64,000 bases of DNA from contig NZ_CP019419.1 in the NCBI RefSeq assembly GCF_001975665.1, forward strand, positions 2,203,501 through 2,267,500, written 5' to 3'. This document shows, piece by piece, positions 50,335 through 59,944 of this stretch. Position numbers and translations under genes: made by a program. The notes beneath the pieces are model-generated. The model had not been told where the DNA came from. It worked only from the letters and a program-made list of their open reading frames with translations, and ran no database searches. Within the stretch, counting starts at the first letter, position 1. Every line of letters starts with the position of its first letter. This stretch comes from Polaribacter reichenbachii. Its GTDB lineage: Bacteria > Bacteroidota > Bacteroidia > Flavobacteriales > Flavobacteriaceae.

Positions 50335-52740
50335 TTATTTTGCGAATAAATGTAATTCAGAAAATTCTTTATCTACTGTAATAGATTGAGATTCACCTTT
50401 TTCTGATTGATTTAGTTCTACTTCTACGTTGTCTATTTGTACAGATGCAATTTTAAACGGTAAGTTGTGTAAATTTACAATGAACTTAGAATAAGCAGCA
50501 TCAAAAGTACCTTCTTTGTGTTGTGTTAAAATAAATTCTTTCTTTTTACCGGTTAATTTAAAAGTTCTTAAACTATATCTTCCTTTTTTATAATCGTAAC
50601 CATCATGTGCATCATCATATAATTGAGATTTTTCTTTACCGGCTTTGTAATATACATCTAAAGTAATTTCATCGAAATTCTTTTCGCCTACATATTGTTG
50701 TACAGGATATTTAGGAATTACAGCACCTTCTTTTATAAAGATTGGCATGCTATCAATATCTGCATCAACCCAAATTTCTTTACCACCTTCTATTATTTCT
50801 TTGGTCCAGAAGTTATACCATTTACCTCTTGGTACATACATTCTTCTACCTTTGGCATTTGGTTCTTGTATCGGACATACTAAAATTTGATCTCCATAAA
50901 CAAACTCATCACTTCTATAGTGTGTTTGTGCATCTTCTTGATCGAATAGTACTAAAGATTTTAAAATTGGAGTTCCATGATTAATGTGTTTCCAAAAAGC
51001 AGTGTATAAATAAGGTAATAATTGATATCTAATTTCTACAAATTTTCTAACAATATCAGTAATTTCTTGTCCGAAAACCCAAGGCTCTTGATCTCCATGG
51101 TCTCCAGAAGAATGCACTCTACAAAAAGAATGGAATATTCCTAACTGAATCCATCTTGCAAAAAGCTCTCCTTGTGGTTGTTCTGCAAATCCTCCAATAT
51201 CTGATCCAGCAAATGAGAAACCAGACATTGCCATTCTTTGAGCTTGATTGTTTGCGATTGCTAAATGTTCCCAAGTGGCAACATTATCTCCCATCCAAGT
51301 AGAAGTATATCTTTGCGTACCAGAATAAGCAGCTCTTGTAATTACAAATGGTCTTTTAGGATAAGCGTACTTTTTTAAACCATGATAAGTGGCACGTGCC
51401 ATTTGCATACCGTAAATATTATGTGCTTTTCTATGCGAACAATGGTTACCATCGTAATCATGACGAACATCATTAGGAAAAGATTTGTTTGGCACATCCA
51501 TAACAGCAGGCTCATTCATATCATTCCAAACACCTTTTACACCAATATCTTCTATTAATTCTTGAAAAAGACCAGACCACCATTCTCTAACTTCTGGTTT
51601 TGTGTAATCAGGAAAATAACATTCACCTGGCCAAACTTTACCTTTCATATAAGGACCATCTGCACGTTTACAGAAATAGTCTTTATCTAATGCTTCTTTA
51701 AAAACATCATATTCTAAATCTATTTTAATACCTGGATCTATAATAACTACGGTTTTAAACCCTTCTTCTTCTAATTCAGTTACCATTCTTTTTGGGTCTG
51801 GAAAATGATTTTTATCCCAAGTAAAACAACGAAAACCATCCATATAATCGATATCTAAATAGATAGCATCACAAGGAATTTGTAGATCTCTAAATGTTTT
51901 AGTGATCTGTTTTACATTACTTTCTGGGTAATAACTCCATTTACACTGATGAAAACCTAAAGCCCATAAAGGAGGTAATGCATGAGGTTTACCAGTTAAA
52001 TCTGTATAATTGGCAACTACGTCTTGCATTTGTGGACCATAAATAAAATAATAATCCATTTCGCCACCTTGTGCCCAAAAACTCGTAACATTTCTTCTTT
52101 CTTGTGCAAAATCGAAATATGTTCTAAAGGTATTATCAAAGAAAATACCATAAGCTTTGTTATTGCATATAGAAGTGTAAAAAGGTATGGCTTTATAAAT
52201 AGGATCTGTGTCTTTACCAAAAGCATAAGAATCTGTTACCCAGTTTTCGAAACGTTTCCCTTTTAGGTTAACATCTACAGGCTTATCACCTAAACCATAG
52301 TAACTTTCTGCTTTTTGAGAAATCTTACTCATTTTTACAATATCGCCACCAAATTCGTAGCTTTCTTCCCAATGAAAACCAATTTCATCTTCATTGATTA
52401 AAACCAAATCTATAGCATCATAAATGCTAACTTGCAAGCTTAATTTTTCTACTTTACAAATTAACTTAGAAGTTTTAATAATGTAATGCGTATCATCTTC
52501 AGTAATTTCTAAGAAACTATAACCTCTTGAAGCGTGCATTGTAATTCCGTAAGAAAAATCATTTTCAAATTTTCCTGTAGTGGCATATCTAAAACGTATT
52601 ACACTATCTCTTACAATTGTTACTTGTAAAATAACATTGTTCTTTGTTGTAAAGTAAAGTGTATCTACATCTTTTTTATAACCTATTATTCGAGAAGGAA
52701 ATAAATTCCCTTTTTGTTCTAATTCAGTATTAACAATCAT
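50335..52740 (-). CDS. Glycoside hydrolase family 31, alpha-glucosidase
   Basis: 801 residues: an N-terminal beta-sandwich (about 1-240), a TIM barrel with the nucleophile Asp407 in GVWNDMNEPAV and acid/base Asp485 in WMGDNVATW, and C-terminal beta-sandwiches (about 590-801). No signal peptide, so it acts in the cytoplasm. Cleaves alpha-1,4/1,6 glucosidic bonds at non-reducing ends. Placed 249 bases downstream of glgB, it fits glycogen or maltodextrin recycling. A strong hairpin between glgB and this gene, and a -7-like TATTTTTG (minus strand, 52826-52833), suggest its own promoter. Confidence 0.94.
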   Translation of the reverse strand: MIVNTELEQKGNLFPSRIIGYKKDVDTLYFTTKNNVILQVTIVRDSVIRFRYATTGKFENDFSYGITMHASRGYSFLEITEDDTHYIIKTSKLICKVEKLSLQVSIYDAIDLVLINEDEIGFHWEESYEFGGDIVKMSKISQKAESYYGLGDKPVDVNLKGKRFENWVTDSYAFGKDTDPIYKAIPFYTSICNNKAYGIFFDNTFRTYFDFAQERRNVTSFWAQGGEMDYYFIYGPQMQDVVANYTDLTGKPHALPPLWALGFHQCKWSYYPESNVKQITKTFRDLQIPCDAIYLDIDYMDGFRCFTWDKNHFPDPKRMVTELEEEGFKTVVIIDPGIKIDLEYDVFKEALDKDYFCKRADGPYMKGKVWPGECYFPDYTKPEVREWWSGLFQELIEDIGVKGVWNDMNEPAVMDVPNKSFPNDVRHDYDGNHCSHRKAHNIYGMQMARATYHGLKKYAYPKRPFVITRAAYSGTQRYTSTWMGDNVATWEHLAIANNQAQRMAMSGFSFAGSDIGGFAEQPQGELFARWIQLGIFHSFCRVHSSGDHGDQEPWVFGQEITDIVRKFVEIRYQLLPYLYTAFWKHINHGTPILKSLVLFDQEDAQTHYRSDEFVYGDQILVCPIQEPNAKGRRMYVPRGKWYNFWTKEIIEGGKEIWVDADIDSMPIFIKEGAVIPKYPVQQYVGEKNFDEITLDVYYKAGKEKSQLYDDAHDGYDYKKGRYSLRTFKLTGKKKEFILTQHKEGTFDAAYSKFIVNLHNLPFKIASVQIDNVEVELNQSEKGESQSITVDKEFSELHLFAK

Positions 52741-52931
52741 AATTGATTTTTTTTGATTTTTTAATTTCGTGAAATTTATTTAATAATTTTAAATATCGAC
52801 GATAAAATACAGTATATGTTAAAAACAAAAATATTGCTTATTTATTTAAAAATAAACTGAATACGATATCTTTTAATATTATTTAAGTAGAATTTTTATT
52901 GTGATAAAATTGATTAGTTTTTTTAAGAAGT

Positions 52932-52979
52932 ACATAAAAAAAAACTCTTTTTTTATCGATTTAACTGATAATAAAAGAG
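52932..52979 (-). terminator. Terminator after glgB
   Basis: On the minus strand a 13-base stem CTCTTTTATTATC / GATAAAAAAAGAG (one mismatch) is followed by a run of ten T. It would end the glgA-glgC-glgB transcript before the GH31 gene. Confidence 0.75.
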
Positions 52980-52989
52980 GTTTATTTTT

Positions 52990-54897
52990 TTATTTATATT
53001 TAAAAGCCAGCATACCAAGAGGAGGAAGGTTTAATTCCAGAGAGTTCTCTCGGTTATTCCACTTTAGTTCTTCTGATTTTAATTTGTTGTTTTTATAGTT
53101 ACCTGTACCAAAGTATTTTTTATCATCGCTATTAAAAACGAGTTTTAAGTTACCTGCTTTTGGCAAACCAATTCTATATTTTTCTCTAGGTACTGGTGTA
53201 AGATTTAAAACTACAATTACATTATCTGCTTCGTTTTCTCCTTTTCTAAAGTAAGATAAAACTGAATTTTGATGATCTCCGTGATCTAACCATTCAAAAC
53301 CTTCGTAAGAAAATTGTTTTTGAAATAAAGCTGGTTCTTTTCTGTAAAATGTATTTAAATCTTTAACAAGTTGTTGAACTCCTTTATGTATATCGTAATC
53401 TAACAAATGCCAGTCTAAACTTCCTTGAAAATCCCATTCGCTTGTTTGCCCAAACTCACCACCTTGAAACAATAATTTTGTGCCAGGATGCGTAAACATA
53501 AAAGAGTAAAGTAATCTTAAGTTAGCAAAACGTTGCCATTCATCTCCAGGCATTTTTCCTACTATGGATTTTTTACCATAAACCACTTCGTCATGAGATA
53601 GTGGTAGCATAAAGTTTTCTGTAAAAGCGTAATTTAAACTAAATGTTAAATCGTTTTGATGATGTTGTCTGTAAATGGGTTCTTTTTTAAAGTAACCTAA
53701 TGTATCATGCATCCAACCCATCATCCATTTCATACCAAAGCCTAAACCACCATCATAAATTGGTCTAGAAACTTTAGAAAAAGAAGTAGATTCTTCTGCA
53801 ATGGTTTGTACATCAGGGAAAGAAGCATATACTTCTGTGTTCATTTCTTTTATAAAATCGATGGCTTCTAAGTATTCTCTACCACCGTATTTATTAGGTT
53901 CCCATTGGCCAGCTTCTCTAGAATAATCTAAAAATAACATTGATGCTACAGCATCTACTCTTAAACCATCTATATGAAATTGATCTAACCAATAAATGGC
54001 ATTACTAATTAAAAAAGCTTTTATTTCGTTTCTACCGTAATTAAAAATTAAACTTTTCCAGTCTTGGTGATATCCTTTTCTTCTGTCTGGATGTTCATAT
54101 AAATGAGATCCATCAAAGTAACCTAGTCCATGATCATCTGAAGGAAAGTGAGAGGGTACCCAATCTAAAATAACTCCAATGCCTTTTTTATGGAAAGTAT
54201 CTACTAAATATTTAAAATCATCTGGATAACCAAAACGTGCTGTTGGTGCAAAATATCCTGTTAATTGGTAACCCCAACTTGGGTCGTAAGGATATTCCAT
54301 GATTGGCATAAATTCTACGTGTGTAAAATTCATTTCTTCTACATAATCTACTAAATCTTCTGCAAGCTCTCTGTAACTTAAGAATCTGTGTTCTTCTATT
54401 TGTTTTTTCCAAGAACCCAAGTGAACTTCGTAAACAGAATATGGCGCATCTAATGCGTTGTTTTTCTTTCTGTTTTTCATCCAAGATTTATCTTGCCAGT
54501 CGTAATTATCTGACCAAACTTCTGATGCTGTTCTTGGTGGATGTTCACATCTTCGAGCAAATGGATCTGCTTTTTCTGTAGTTACATTATTATGAGAACT
54601 TCTAATTTTGTATTTGTAAATTGTGCCTTTACCAATATTTGGTATAAAACCTTCCCAAATACCACTACCATCCCATCTAACGTTTAATTTATGTTCTGTT
54701 TCTTGCCAAAAATTAAAATCGCCAATTACAGATACTGATTTTGCACTTGGTGCCCAAACAGCAAAATAGGTGCCTTCTACATTATTAACTGTAGTAATAT
54801 GCGACCCAAATTTTTCGTATAAGCGATAATGTTTTCCTGCTTTAAATAAATTAATATCAAATTCTGTAAATAAACTGTAAGCTATAGCGTTTGGCAT
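52990..54897 (-). CDS. glgB: 1,4-alpha-glucan branching enzyme
   Basis: 635 residues, one N-terminal CBM48 domain (about 25-125) and a GH13 barrel with nucleophile Asp315 in GLRVDAVAS, acid Glu368 in IAEESTSFS and transition-state Asp in LSHDEVV. Adds alpha-1,6 branches to glycogen. Follows glgC by 27 bases. Confidence 0.96.
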   Translation of the reverse strand: MPNAIAYSLFTEFDINLFKAGKHYRLYEKFGSHITTVNNVEGTYFAVWAPSAKSVSVIGDFNFWQETEHKLNVRWDGSGIWEGFIPNIGKGTIYKYKIRSSHNNVTTEKADPFARRCEHPPRTASEVWSDNYDWQDKSWMKNRKKNNALDAPYSVYEVHLGSWKKQIEEHRFLSYRELAEDLVDYVEEMNFTHVEFMPIMEYPYDPSWGYQLTGYFAPTARFGYPDDFKYLVDTFHKKGIGVILDWVPSHFPSDDHGLGYFDGSHLYEHPDRRKGYHQDWKSLIFNYGRNEIKAFLISNAIYWLDQFHIDGLRVDAVASMLFLDYSREAGQWEPNKYGGREYLEAIDFIKEMNTEVYASFPDVQTIAEESTSFSKVSRPIYDGGLGFGMKWMMGWMHDTLGYFKKEPIYRQHHQNDLTFSLNYAFTENFMLPLSHDEVVYGKKSIVGKMPGDEWQRFANLRLLYSFMFTHPGTKLLFQGGEFGQTSEWDFQGSLDWHLLDYDIHKGVQQLVKDLNTFYRKEPALFQKQFSYEGFEWLDHGDHQNSVLSYFRKGENEADNVIVVLNLTPVPREKYRIGLPKAGNLKLVFNSDDKKYFGTGNYKNNKLKSEELKWNNRENSLELNLPPLGMLAFKYK

Positions 54898-54924
54898 ATA
54901 TTTCTTTATAAGTAGTAGGTATTG

Positions 54925-56187
54925 TTAAATTATTGTTCCTTTAGGAATTGTTGCGCCTTTTCTAACAACTACAATACCGTCTTTAATTATATAGTTATCT
55001 TTTTCTGTATCTTCTAAATGATCACCTCCATTTATGGTAACATCATCTCCAATTCTAGAGTTTTTATCTAAAATACAATTGTTAATGTTACAACGATCTC
55101 CAATACCTAAAACATTTTCTATTTTATTATTTTCTATATATTCTAAAGATTCGTAGCTATCATTACCCATCATATAGGTATTTGTGACTACGCTATTTTT
55201 ACCAATTCTAGATCTTACACCAATCACGCTTCGTTCAATTTTGTCTGCATGTATAATACATCCATCAGAAATAACCGCTTTATTTAATAAGGTTCCAGAA
55301 ATTTTTGAGGTTGGTAAAATTCTTGCTCTTGTATAAATTCTGTTATCATCATATAAATTAAACTTAGGTATATCATCAGTTAAACCTAAATTTGCTTCAA
55401 AGAAAGATTGTATGGTACCAATATCTGTCCAATATCCTTCGTATTGATAACTTACTGTTTTATGGTCATGAATTGCGTTTGGTATAATTTCTTTTCCAAA
55501 ATCTATAGTATCTGGATTTTTCATTAGCTCTACTAACAACTCTCTATTAAATATATAGATACCCATAGAAGCTAAGTAGTTTCTACCATCTTTTTTCATT
55601 TCATCACTAACATCAGATGTCCAATCTGGTAATAATGATTCGTCTGGTTTTTCTATAAACGAGGTAATTGTATTTTCTTCATTGGTTTTTAATAGACCAA
55701 AACCAGTAGCTTCTTTAGCGGTTACTGGATAAGTTGCTATAGAAATTTCTGCATTACTTTCTTTATGCTTTTCAATCATATGCTGAAAATCCATATTATA
55801 TAATTGATCTCCAGAAAGAATTAATGCGTATTCGAATTCGTTTTGTAAAAAGTGATGCATACTTTGCCTAACAGCATCAGCAGTTCCTTGAAACCATTTA
55901 TCACTTTGCATAGTTTGTTCTGCAGCCAATACATCAACAAAAGCTTGACTAAAAAAACTAAAGTGATAGGTATTTTTTATATGTTGATTTAAAGAAGCAG
56001 AATTAAATTGTGTTAATACATACATTCTTTTAATGTTTGAATTAATACAATTAGAAATTGGGATATCTACTAATCTGTATTTACCAGCAATAGGTACAGC
56101 AGGTTTGGATCTGTCTGCTGTTAAAGGGTATAGTCTAGAACCTTGACCACCACCTAAGATTATTGATAATACACTGTTATTTATCAT
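54925..56187 (-). CDS. glgC: Glucose-1-phosphate adenylyltransferase
   Basis: 420 residues with the nucleotidyltransferase motif GGGQGSRLYPLTADRSKPAV and a left-handed beta-helix C-terminus (hexapeptide repeats such as GDDVTING). Makes ADP-glucose, the committed step of glycogen synthesis. Three bases downstream of glgA and 27 bases from glgB. Confidence 0.97.
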   Translation of the reverse strand: MINNSVLSIILGGGQGSRLYPLTADRSKPAVPIAGKYRLVDIPISNCINSNIKRMYVLTQFNSASLNQHIKNTYHFSFFSQAFVDVLAAEQTMQSDKWFQGTADAVRQSMHHFLQNEFEYALILSGDQLYNMDFQHMIEKHKESNAEISIATYPVTAKEATGFGLLKTNEENTITSFIEKPDESLLPDWTSDVSDEMKKDGRNYLASMGIYIFNRELLVELMKNPDTIDFGKEIIPNAIHDHKTVSYQYEGYWTDIGTIQSFFEANLGLTDDIPKFNLYDDNRIYTRARILPTSKISGTLLNKAVISDGCIIHADKIERSVIGVRSRIGKNSVVTNTYMMGNDSYESLEYIENNKIENVLGIGDRCNINNCILDKNSRIGDDVTINGGDHLEDTEKDNYIIKDGIVVVRKGATIPKGTII

Positions 56188-56190
56188 AGT

Positions 56191-57594
56191 TTACTTTTTT
56201 AAAGATTTATATAAGTTAATATATTCTTGTGCAGAATTGTTCCAAGAATGATCGATTGCCATTATTTTTTTAGAATTTTTTACAAATTCTTTTTTGTTTT
56301 GGTAAAAAGAGTTTGCTCTACTTATTGCAGTGGTTACATTAGTTATTGTAACACCATAATGACGAATACCAAAACCATCTTCTTGTTCTAGATCTATTAT
56401 TGTGTCTTTTAACCCACCAATTGCATTTACGATTGGCATTGTACCATATCTTAAAGAATACATTTGATTTAAACCGCAAGGTTCTACTCTAGAAGGCATT
56501 AAAATAAAGTCTGCACCAGCATATATAATATGAGAAAGCTTTTCATCATAACCTATATACGCATTGTAATTTTCTGTGTCTAATAAAGCCGTTAATTGCT
56601 TTTCTGTTTCTTTATTACCAGAACCTAACAAGAGTATAGAAATGTCATTTTCTGCTAAGGCTTTTTTAAATATTTCAGGAAATAGGTCACTTCCTTTTTC
56701 GCCAACTAATCTGCCTATAAAAGCAAAAAGTGGTTTATCTATATCTAATTTAAACTCATTACAAAGCCATTCTTTATTTGCTTTCTTACCAGAAACTACC
56801 GTAGATTTTGTGTAGTTTTTTATAAGATAATCATCAGTTTCTGTATTCCAAACATTCCAATCAATTCCGTTTAAAATACCAATGCATTTATCACTTTCTT
56901 GATTTAATAAGTTTTCTAATCCGTTTGCACTGAGTTTTAACTCATTCATATAAGAAGGAGAAACTGTAGTTACAGCCCAGGCACATTTTATGGCTGCCGC
57001 AAGCGGATTAATAATACTGTTCCAATCTAATAAACCAACATCTTTAAAATTGAATTCGGGTATTAAATATACTTTTCTATGAGAAAACCATCCTTGATAT
57101 TGTGCATTATGAATGGTTAGTATTGTGGGAATAAATCGTAGAGATTTGTATTTATAAGATTGTGTCATCATAAAAGGTATTAAACCTGTATGATGATCAT
57201 GAATATGAATAATGTCTGGGTTTTCTTGCCAAGAAGAAATCCAATCTAAAGTTGCAATTTGAAAAGCTAAAAAACGTTCTGTATCATCTGCAGAATAAAC
57301 GTACTCCTTGTAAATTAATTCAGGTATATCTACGCAGTATAAATCAAATTCTAAATTGCTATTTGTAAGTTTTAGTATTTTAAAACTTAAGGTGTCGTAC
57401 CCCAAAATTAATTGGTCTTCATGTACAATATCAAAACTATTATTTTGAGTAAATTTATTGTTGTAAAAGGGCATTACAACATTGCTTGTTACATTAAGTT
57501 CCCTTTGGTATTTAGGTAAAGCACCAACAACATCTGCTAAGCCACCAACTTTAGCAATAGGATAACATTCTGCACTTATATGTAATATATTCAA
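56191..57594 (-). CDS. glgA: Glycogen synthase (GT5)
   Basis: 467 residues of the ADP-glucose-type GT5 family: ISAECYPIAKVGGLADVVG at the N-terminus with the donor-binding Lys15, and PSRVEPCGLNQMYSLRYGT near the C-terminus with the catalytic Glu. Extends glucan chains from ADP-glucose. First gene of glgA-glgC-glgB on the minus strand; the 270-base AT-rich gap upstream should hold the promoter but no clear box was found. Confidence 0.95.
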   Translation of the reverse strand: MNILHISAECYPIAKVGGLADVVGALPKYQRELNVTSNVVMPFYNNKFTQNNSFDIVHEDQLILGYDTLSFKILKLTNSNLEFDLYCVDIPELIYKEYVYSADDTERFLAFQIATLDWISSWQENPDIIHIHDHHTGLIPFMMTQSYKYKSLRFIPTILTIHNAQYQGWFSHRKVYLIPEFNFKDVGLLDWNSIINPLAAAIKCAWAVTTVSPSYMNELKLSANGLENLLNQESDKCIGILNGIDWNVWNTETDDYLIKNYTKSTVVSGKKANKEWLCNEFKLDIDKPLFAFIGRLVGEKGSDLFPEIFKKALAENDISILLLGSGNKETEKQLTALLDTENYNAYIGYDEKLSHIIYAGADFILMPSRVEPCGLNQMYSLRYGTMPIVNAIGGLKDTIIDLEQEDGFGIRHYGVTITNVTTAISRANSFYQNKKEFVKNSKKIMAIDHSWNNSAQEYINLYKSLKK

Positions 57595-57867
57595 AATATA
57601 ATTTTTAATTTCTGACTTAAAATTACAAAAATTATATTTATTATTAGTAAAGTTTTATATTATTTATATAAATTTAATTATCCACTAATTTTGTTATCAA
57701 ATTAATGAAAAGTACTTTCAATTATAAAAAAGGATGCTATTAAACAATTGCAGAATTTTAATAAATAGTTACCATTTTTTTACTCGTAAATATAACTTAG
57801 TTATTGCGTTCTTTTTTTTTAAATGATTTCTAGCATAGTAGATTTTAAGAAATTGTATCTTAAGATA

Positions 57868-58461
57868 TTAATTATTTCTATGTTTGTTAATTTCGTCTTG
57901 TAATTGTCTGCGGAGCTTTTGTTCTCTTTCAATAGATTTTTTTCTATGTACTTCGAATTCTTGCTCAACATCAACTAAATTACTTTGTGCTTGTTTAGTT
58001 AAAACATTGCTTCTAGAAAACTTATATATAAAGTAAAATAATGCGAGTAAAGAAATAACAATAATACTCCAAAGTACAAGGTTATAAGTTATTTTACTTA
58101 ATTGTATACCAAATAAAGAAATTGAGTTTTCTTTTAAGTTAGAACTTTCTAAATCGGCTTTTGTTTCAGCAAGGTCGGCTTTAGTTTTTTTTATGTTTTC
58201 TCTCTCTGTTTGTAGTAGATTTTCTTTTTCTAAGATTAAATTTTTAGCATCTTGTAAAGAATCTAAAACATTTTTTTTAAGCTTTAAGAACTTGTCTTTA
58301 TCTATAACTTTATAAACCTGATAGGTCGTAGAAATTCTATAAATCTTATCAAACTGGCCTTTTAAAGAAGTATCTTCTAGGGTGGTTTGTGGCTCAGTTT
58401 GTTGAGAGAATATAGCAGAGCTAATAAAAAGTACAGAAAAGAACAATGTTTTAAATCTCAT
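57868..58461 (-). CDS. Coiled-coil membrane protein, function unknown
   Basis: 197 residues. Signal peptide (about 1-19), a helical region, a long coiled coil (about 75-110, ENLLQTERENIKKTKADLAE), one membrane helix (about 128-147) and a second coiled coil (about 155-190). I recall similar flavobacterial proteins mislabelled as tRNA (guanine-N1)-methyltransferase; no SAM or SPOUT motif is visible. Separated from rplT by a bidirectional terminator, so probably its own transcript. Confidence 0.75.
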   Translation of the reverse strand: MRFKTLFFSVLFISSAIFSQQTEPQTTLEDTSLKGQFDKIYRISTTYQVYKVIDKDKFLKLKKNVLDSLQDAKNLILEKENLLQTERENIKKTKADLAETKADLESSNLKENSISLFGIQLSKITYNLVLWSIIVISLLALFYFIYKFSRSNVLTKQAQSNLVDVEQEFEVHRKKSIEREQKLRRQLQDEINKHRNN

Positions 58462-58490
58462 AATTGTGTTATTAAAAGTGTAAATTTATG

Positions 58491-58522
58491 AAAAAAACCC
58501 AAACAAAATGTTTGGGTTTTTT
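58491..58522. terminator. Bidirectional terminator after rplT
   Basis: AAACCCAAACA / TGTTTGGGTTT with an AAA loop, flanked by A-run and T-run. Ends the thrS-infC-rpmI-rplT transcript. Confidence 0.9.
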
Positions 58523-58543
58523 AATATAAGCAAGTATTATTAT

Positions 58544-58888
58544 TTATTTAATTTTATCTACAACTGCCTTAAAAGCTTCTGGGTTGTTAACTGCTAAATC
58601 TGCTAAAACCTTACGGTTTAATTCGATGTTGTTAGCTTTTACTTTTCCCATAAACTGAGAGTAAGACATTCCGTTTAAACGAGCTGCTGCGTTAATACGC
58701 GTAATCCATAAAGAACGGAAGTTTCTCTTGTTGTTTTTACGGTCTCTATATGCATAAAGCATACCTTTTTCAACCGCATTTTTTGCTACTGTGTAAACGT
58801 TTTTTCTACGTCCAAAGTAACCTTTTGCTGCCTTCAAGATTTTTTTTCTTCTATTTCTTGAGGCTACTGAATTTACTGATCTTGGCAT
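58544..58888 (-). CDS. rplT: Ribosomal protein L20
   Basis: 114 residues, beginning [20 protein letters not shown] and carrying [11 protein letters not shown] and the [15 protein letters not shown] block typical of L20. Binds 23S rRNA early in 50S assembly. In many bacteria L20 also represses this operon at the mRNA level. Last gene of the operon. Confidence 0.98.
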   Translation of the reverse strand: MPRSVNSVASRNRRKKILKAAKGYFGRRKNVYTVAKNAVEKGMLYAYRDRKNNKRNFRSLWITRINAAARLNGMSYSQFMGKVKANNIELNRKVLADLAVNNPEAFKAVVDKIK

Positions 58889-58980
58889 AATTTCAATGTG
58901 TTTTGTAGTAGGCGATTCAGTTAAGAATACTTTGTTTTTTGCCTAACTCCATGGTTAATAATTAAATTCCCTTATTAAAC

Positions 58981-59178
58981 TTATTTTAAGTTTAACATTT
59001 GTTTAATGCTAGGCTCATCTGCTTTATGAACTAAAGTGTCATGAGTTAGCTTTAATTTACGTTTTTTAGACTTCTTTGTTAAGATGTGACTTTTAAACGC
59101 GTGCTTTCTTTTTAATTTTCCAGTACCAGTAACTTTAAATCGTTTTTTGGCGCTAGATTTTGTTTTCATTTTAGGCAT
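58981..59178 (-). CDS. rpmI: Ribosomal protein L35
   Basis: 65 residues, very basic, [23 protein letters not shown], matching L35. Lies between infC and rplT in the conserved order. The 122-base gap to infC could carry a ribosomal-protein leader. Confidence 0.97.
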   Translation of the reverse strand: MPKMKTKSSAKKRFKVTGTGKLKRKHAFKSHILTKKSKKRKLKLTHDTLVHKADEPSIKQMLNLK

Positions 59179-59264
59179 TTCTCCTTCGTTTTAACTTGCT
59201 TAATATTTTCAGTTTTAAAGTTGATGTTTTACAAAGTTTAGAGTTAAGTGAATACAAAACTTAT

Positions 59265-59295
59265 AAACTTTAAGAACTTACAAACTTTAAGAACT
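59265..59295. repeat. Direct repeat in the infC-rpmI spacer
   Basis: AAACTTTAAGAACT occurs at 59265-59278 and again at 59282-59295, a 17-base period. It sits just after the infC stop on the minus strand. May be a slippage duplication. Confidence 0.7.
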
Positions 59296-59300
59296 ATTTT

Positions 59301-59861
59301 TTATTTTACTTTTTTAGGAGCAATAAACATAATCATACGTTTACCTTCTAATTTTGGTAATTGCTCCACTTTACCATAATCTTCTAATTCTTGAGCTAAT
59401 TTTAATAATAAAATTTGCCCTTGTTCTTTAAAGATAATAGAACGTCCTTTAAAGAAAACGAATGCTTTTAATTTAGCACCATCTTGTAAAAACTTAATGG
59501 CGTGCTTCTTTTTAAACTCATAATCGTGTTCATCTGTTTGAGGGCCAAAACGTATTTCTTTAATGGTTACTTTTGTAGCTTTAGACTTTAAAGCTTTTTC
59601 ACGTTTCTTTTGCTCATACAAGAACTTCTTGTAATCAATAATTTTACAAACAGGTGGTTTTGCTTTTGGTGATATTTCTACCAAATCCAATTCCTGTTCT
59701 TTGGCTAATTCTCTAGCTTTTGCTAAAGGATATACACCAACTTCTACATTGTCGCCTACCAGACGAACTTCATCAACATATCTTATTTTTTCATTAATTC
59801 TATGTTGATCTTCTTTGATTACTCTTAGTGGTCTTCTCGACCTGCTTCTACGTATTGCTAT
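59301..59861 (-). CDS. infC: Translation initiation factor IF-3, ATA start
   Basis: 186 residues if started at the ATA at 59861: [18 protein letters not shown], then [18 protein letters not shown] (IF3-N), the linker, and IF3-C with [16 protein letters not shown] and [12 protein letters not shown]. There is no ATG, GTG or TTG in frame before the conserved N-domain; the first TTG lies deep inside it, and a stop (TAA) is two codons upstream of the ATA. In E. coli infC starts on AUU, which lets IF-3 limit its own synthesis; an AUA start here would do the same. IF-3 sorts start codons and keeps the 30S subunit free. Confidence 0.93.
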   Translation of the reverse strand: MAIRRSRSRRPLRVIKEDQHRINEKIRYVDEVRLVGDNVEVGVYPLAKARELAKEQELDLVEISPKAKPPVCKIIDYKKFLYEQKKREKALKSKATKVTIKEIRFGPQTDEHDYEFKKKHAIKFLQDGAKLKAFVFFKGRSIIFKEQGQILLLKLAQELEDYGKVEQLPKLEGKRMIMFIAPKKVK

Positions 59862-59944
59862 GACTTATAAATTTAAATTTAACTTATTTATTTTTTTAAC
59901 TGATGTTACTCAGTTTGTACTTTTTTTGATAAAACCCTAATATA

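Noticed and set aside
52901..53098. A 65-residue plus-strand frame between glgB and the GH31 gene
   Set aside because: It overlaps the glgB terminator and the glgB 3' end in the opposite sense and has no family pattern.
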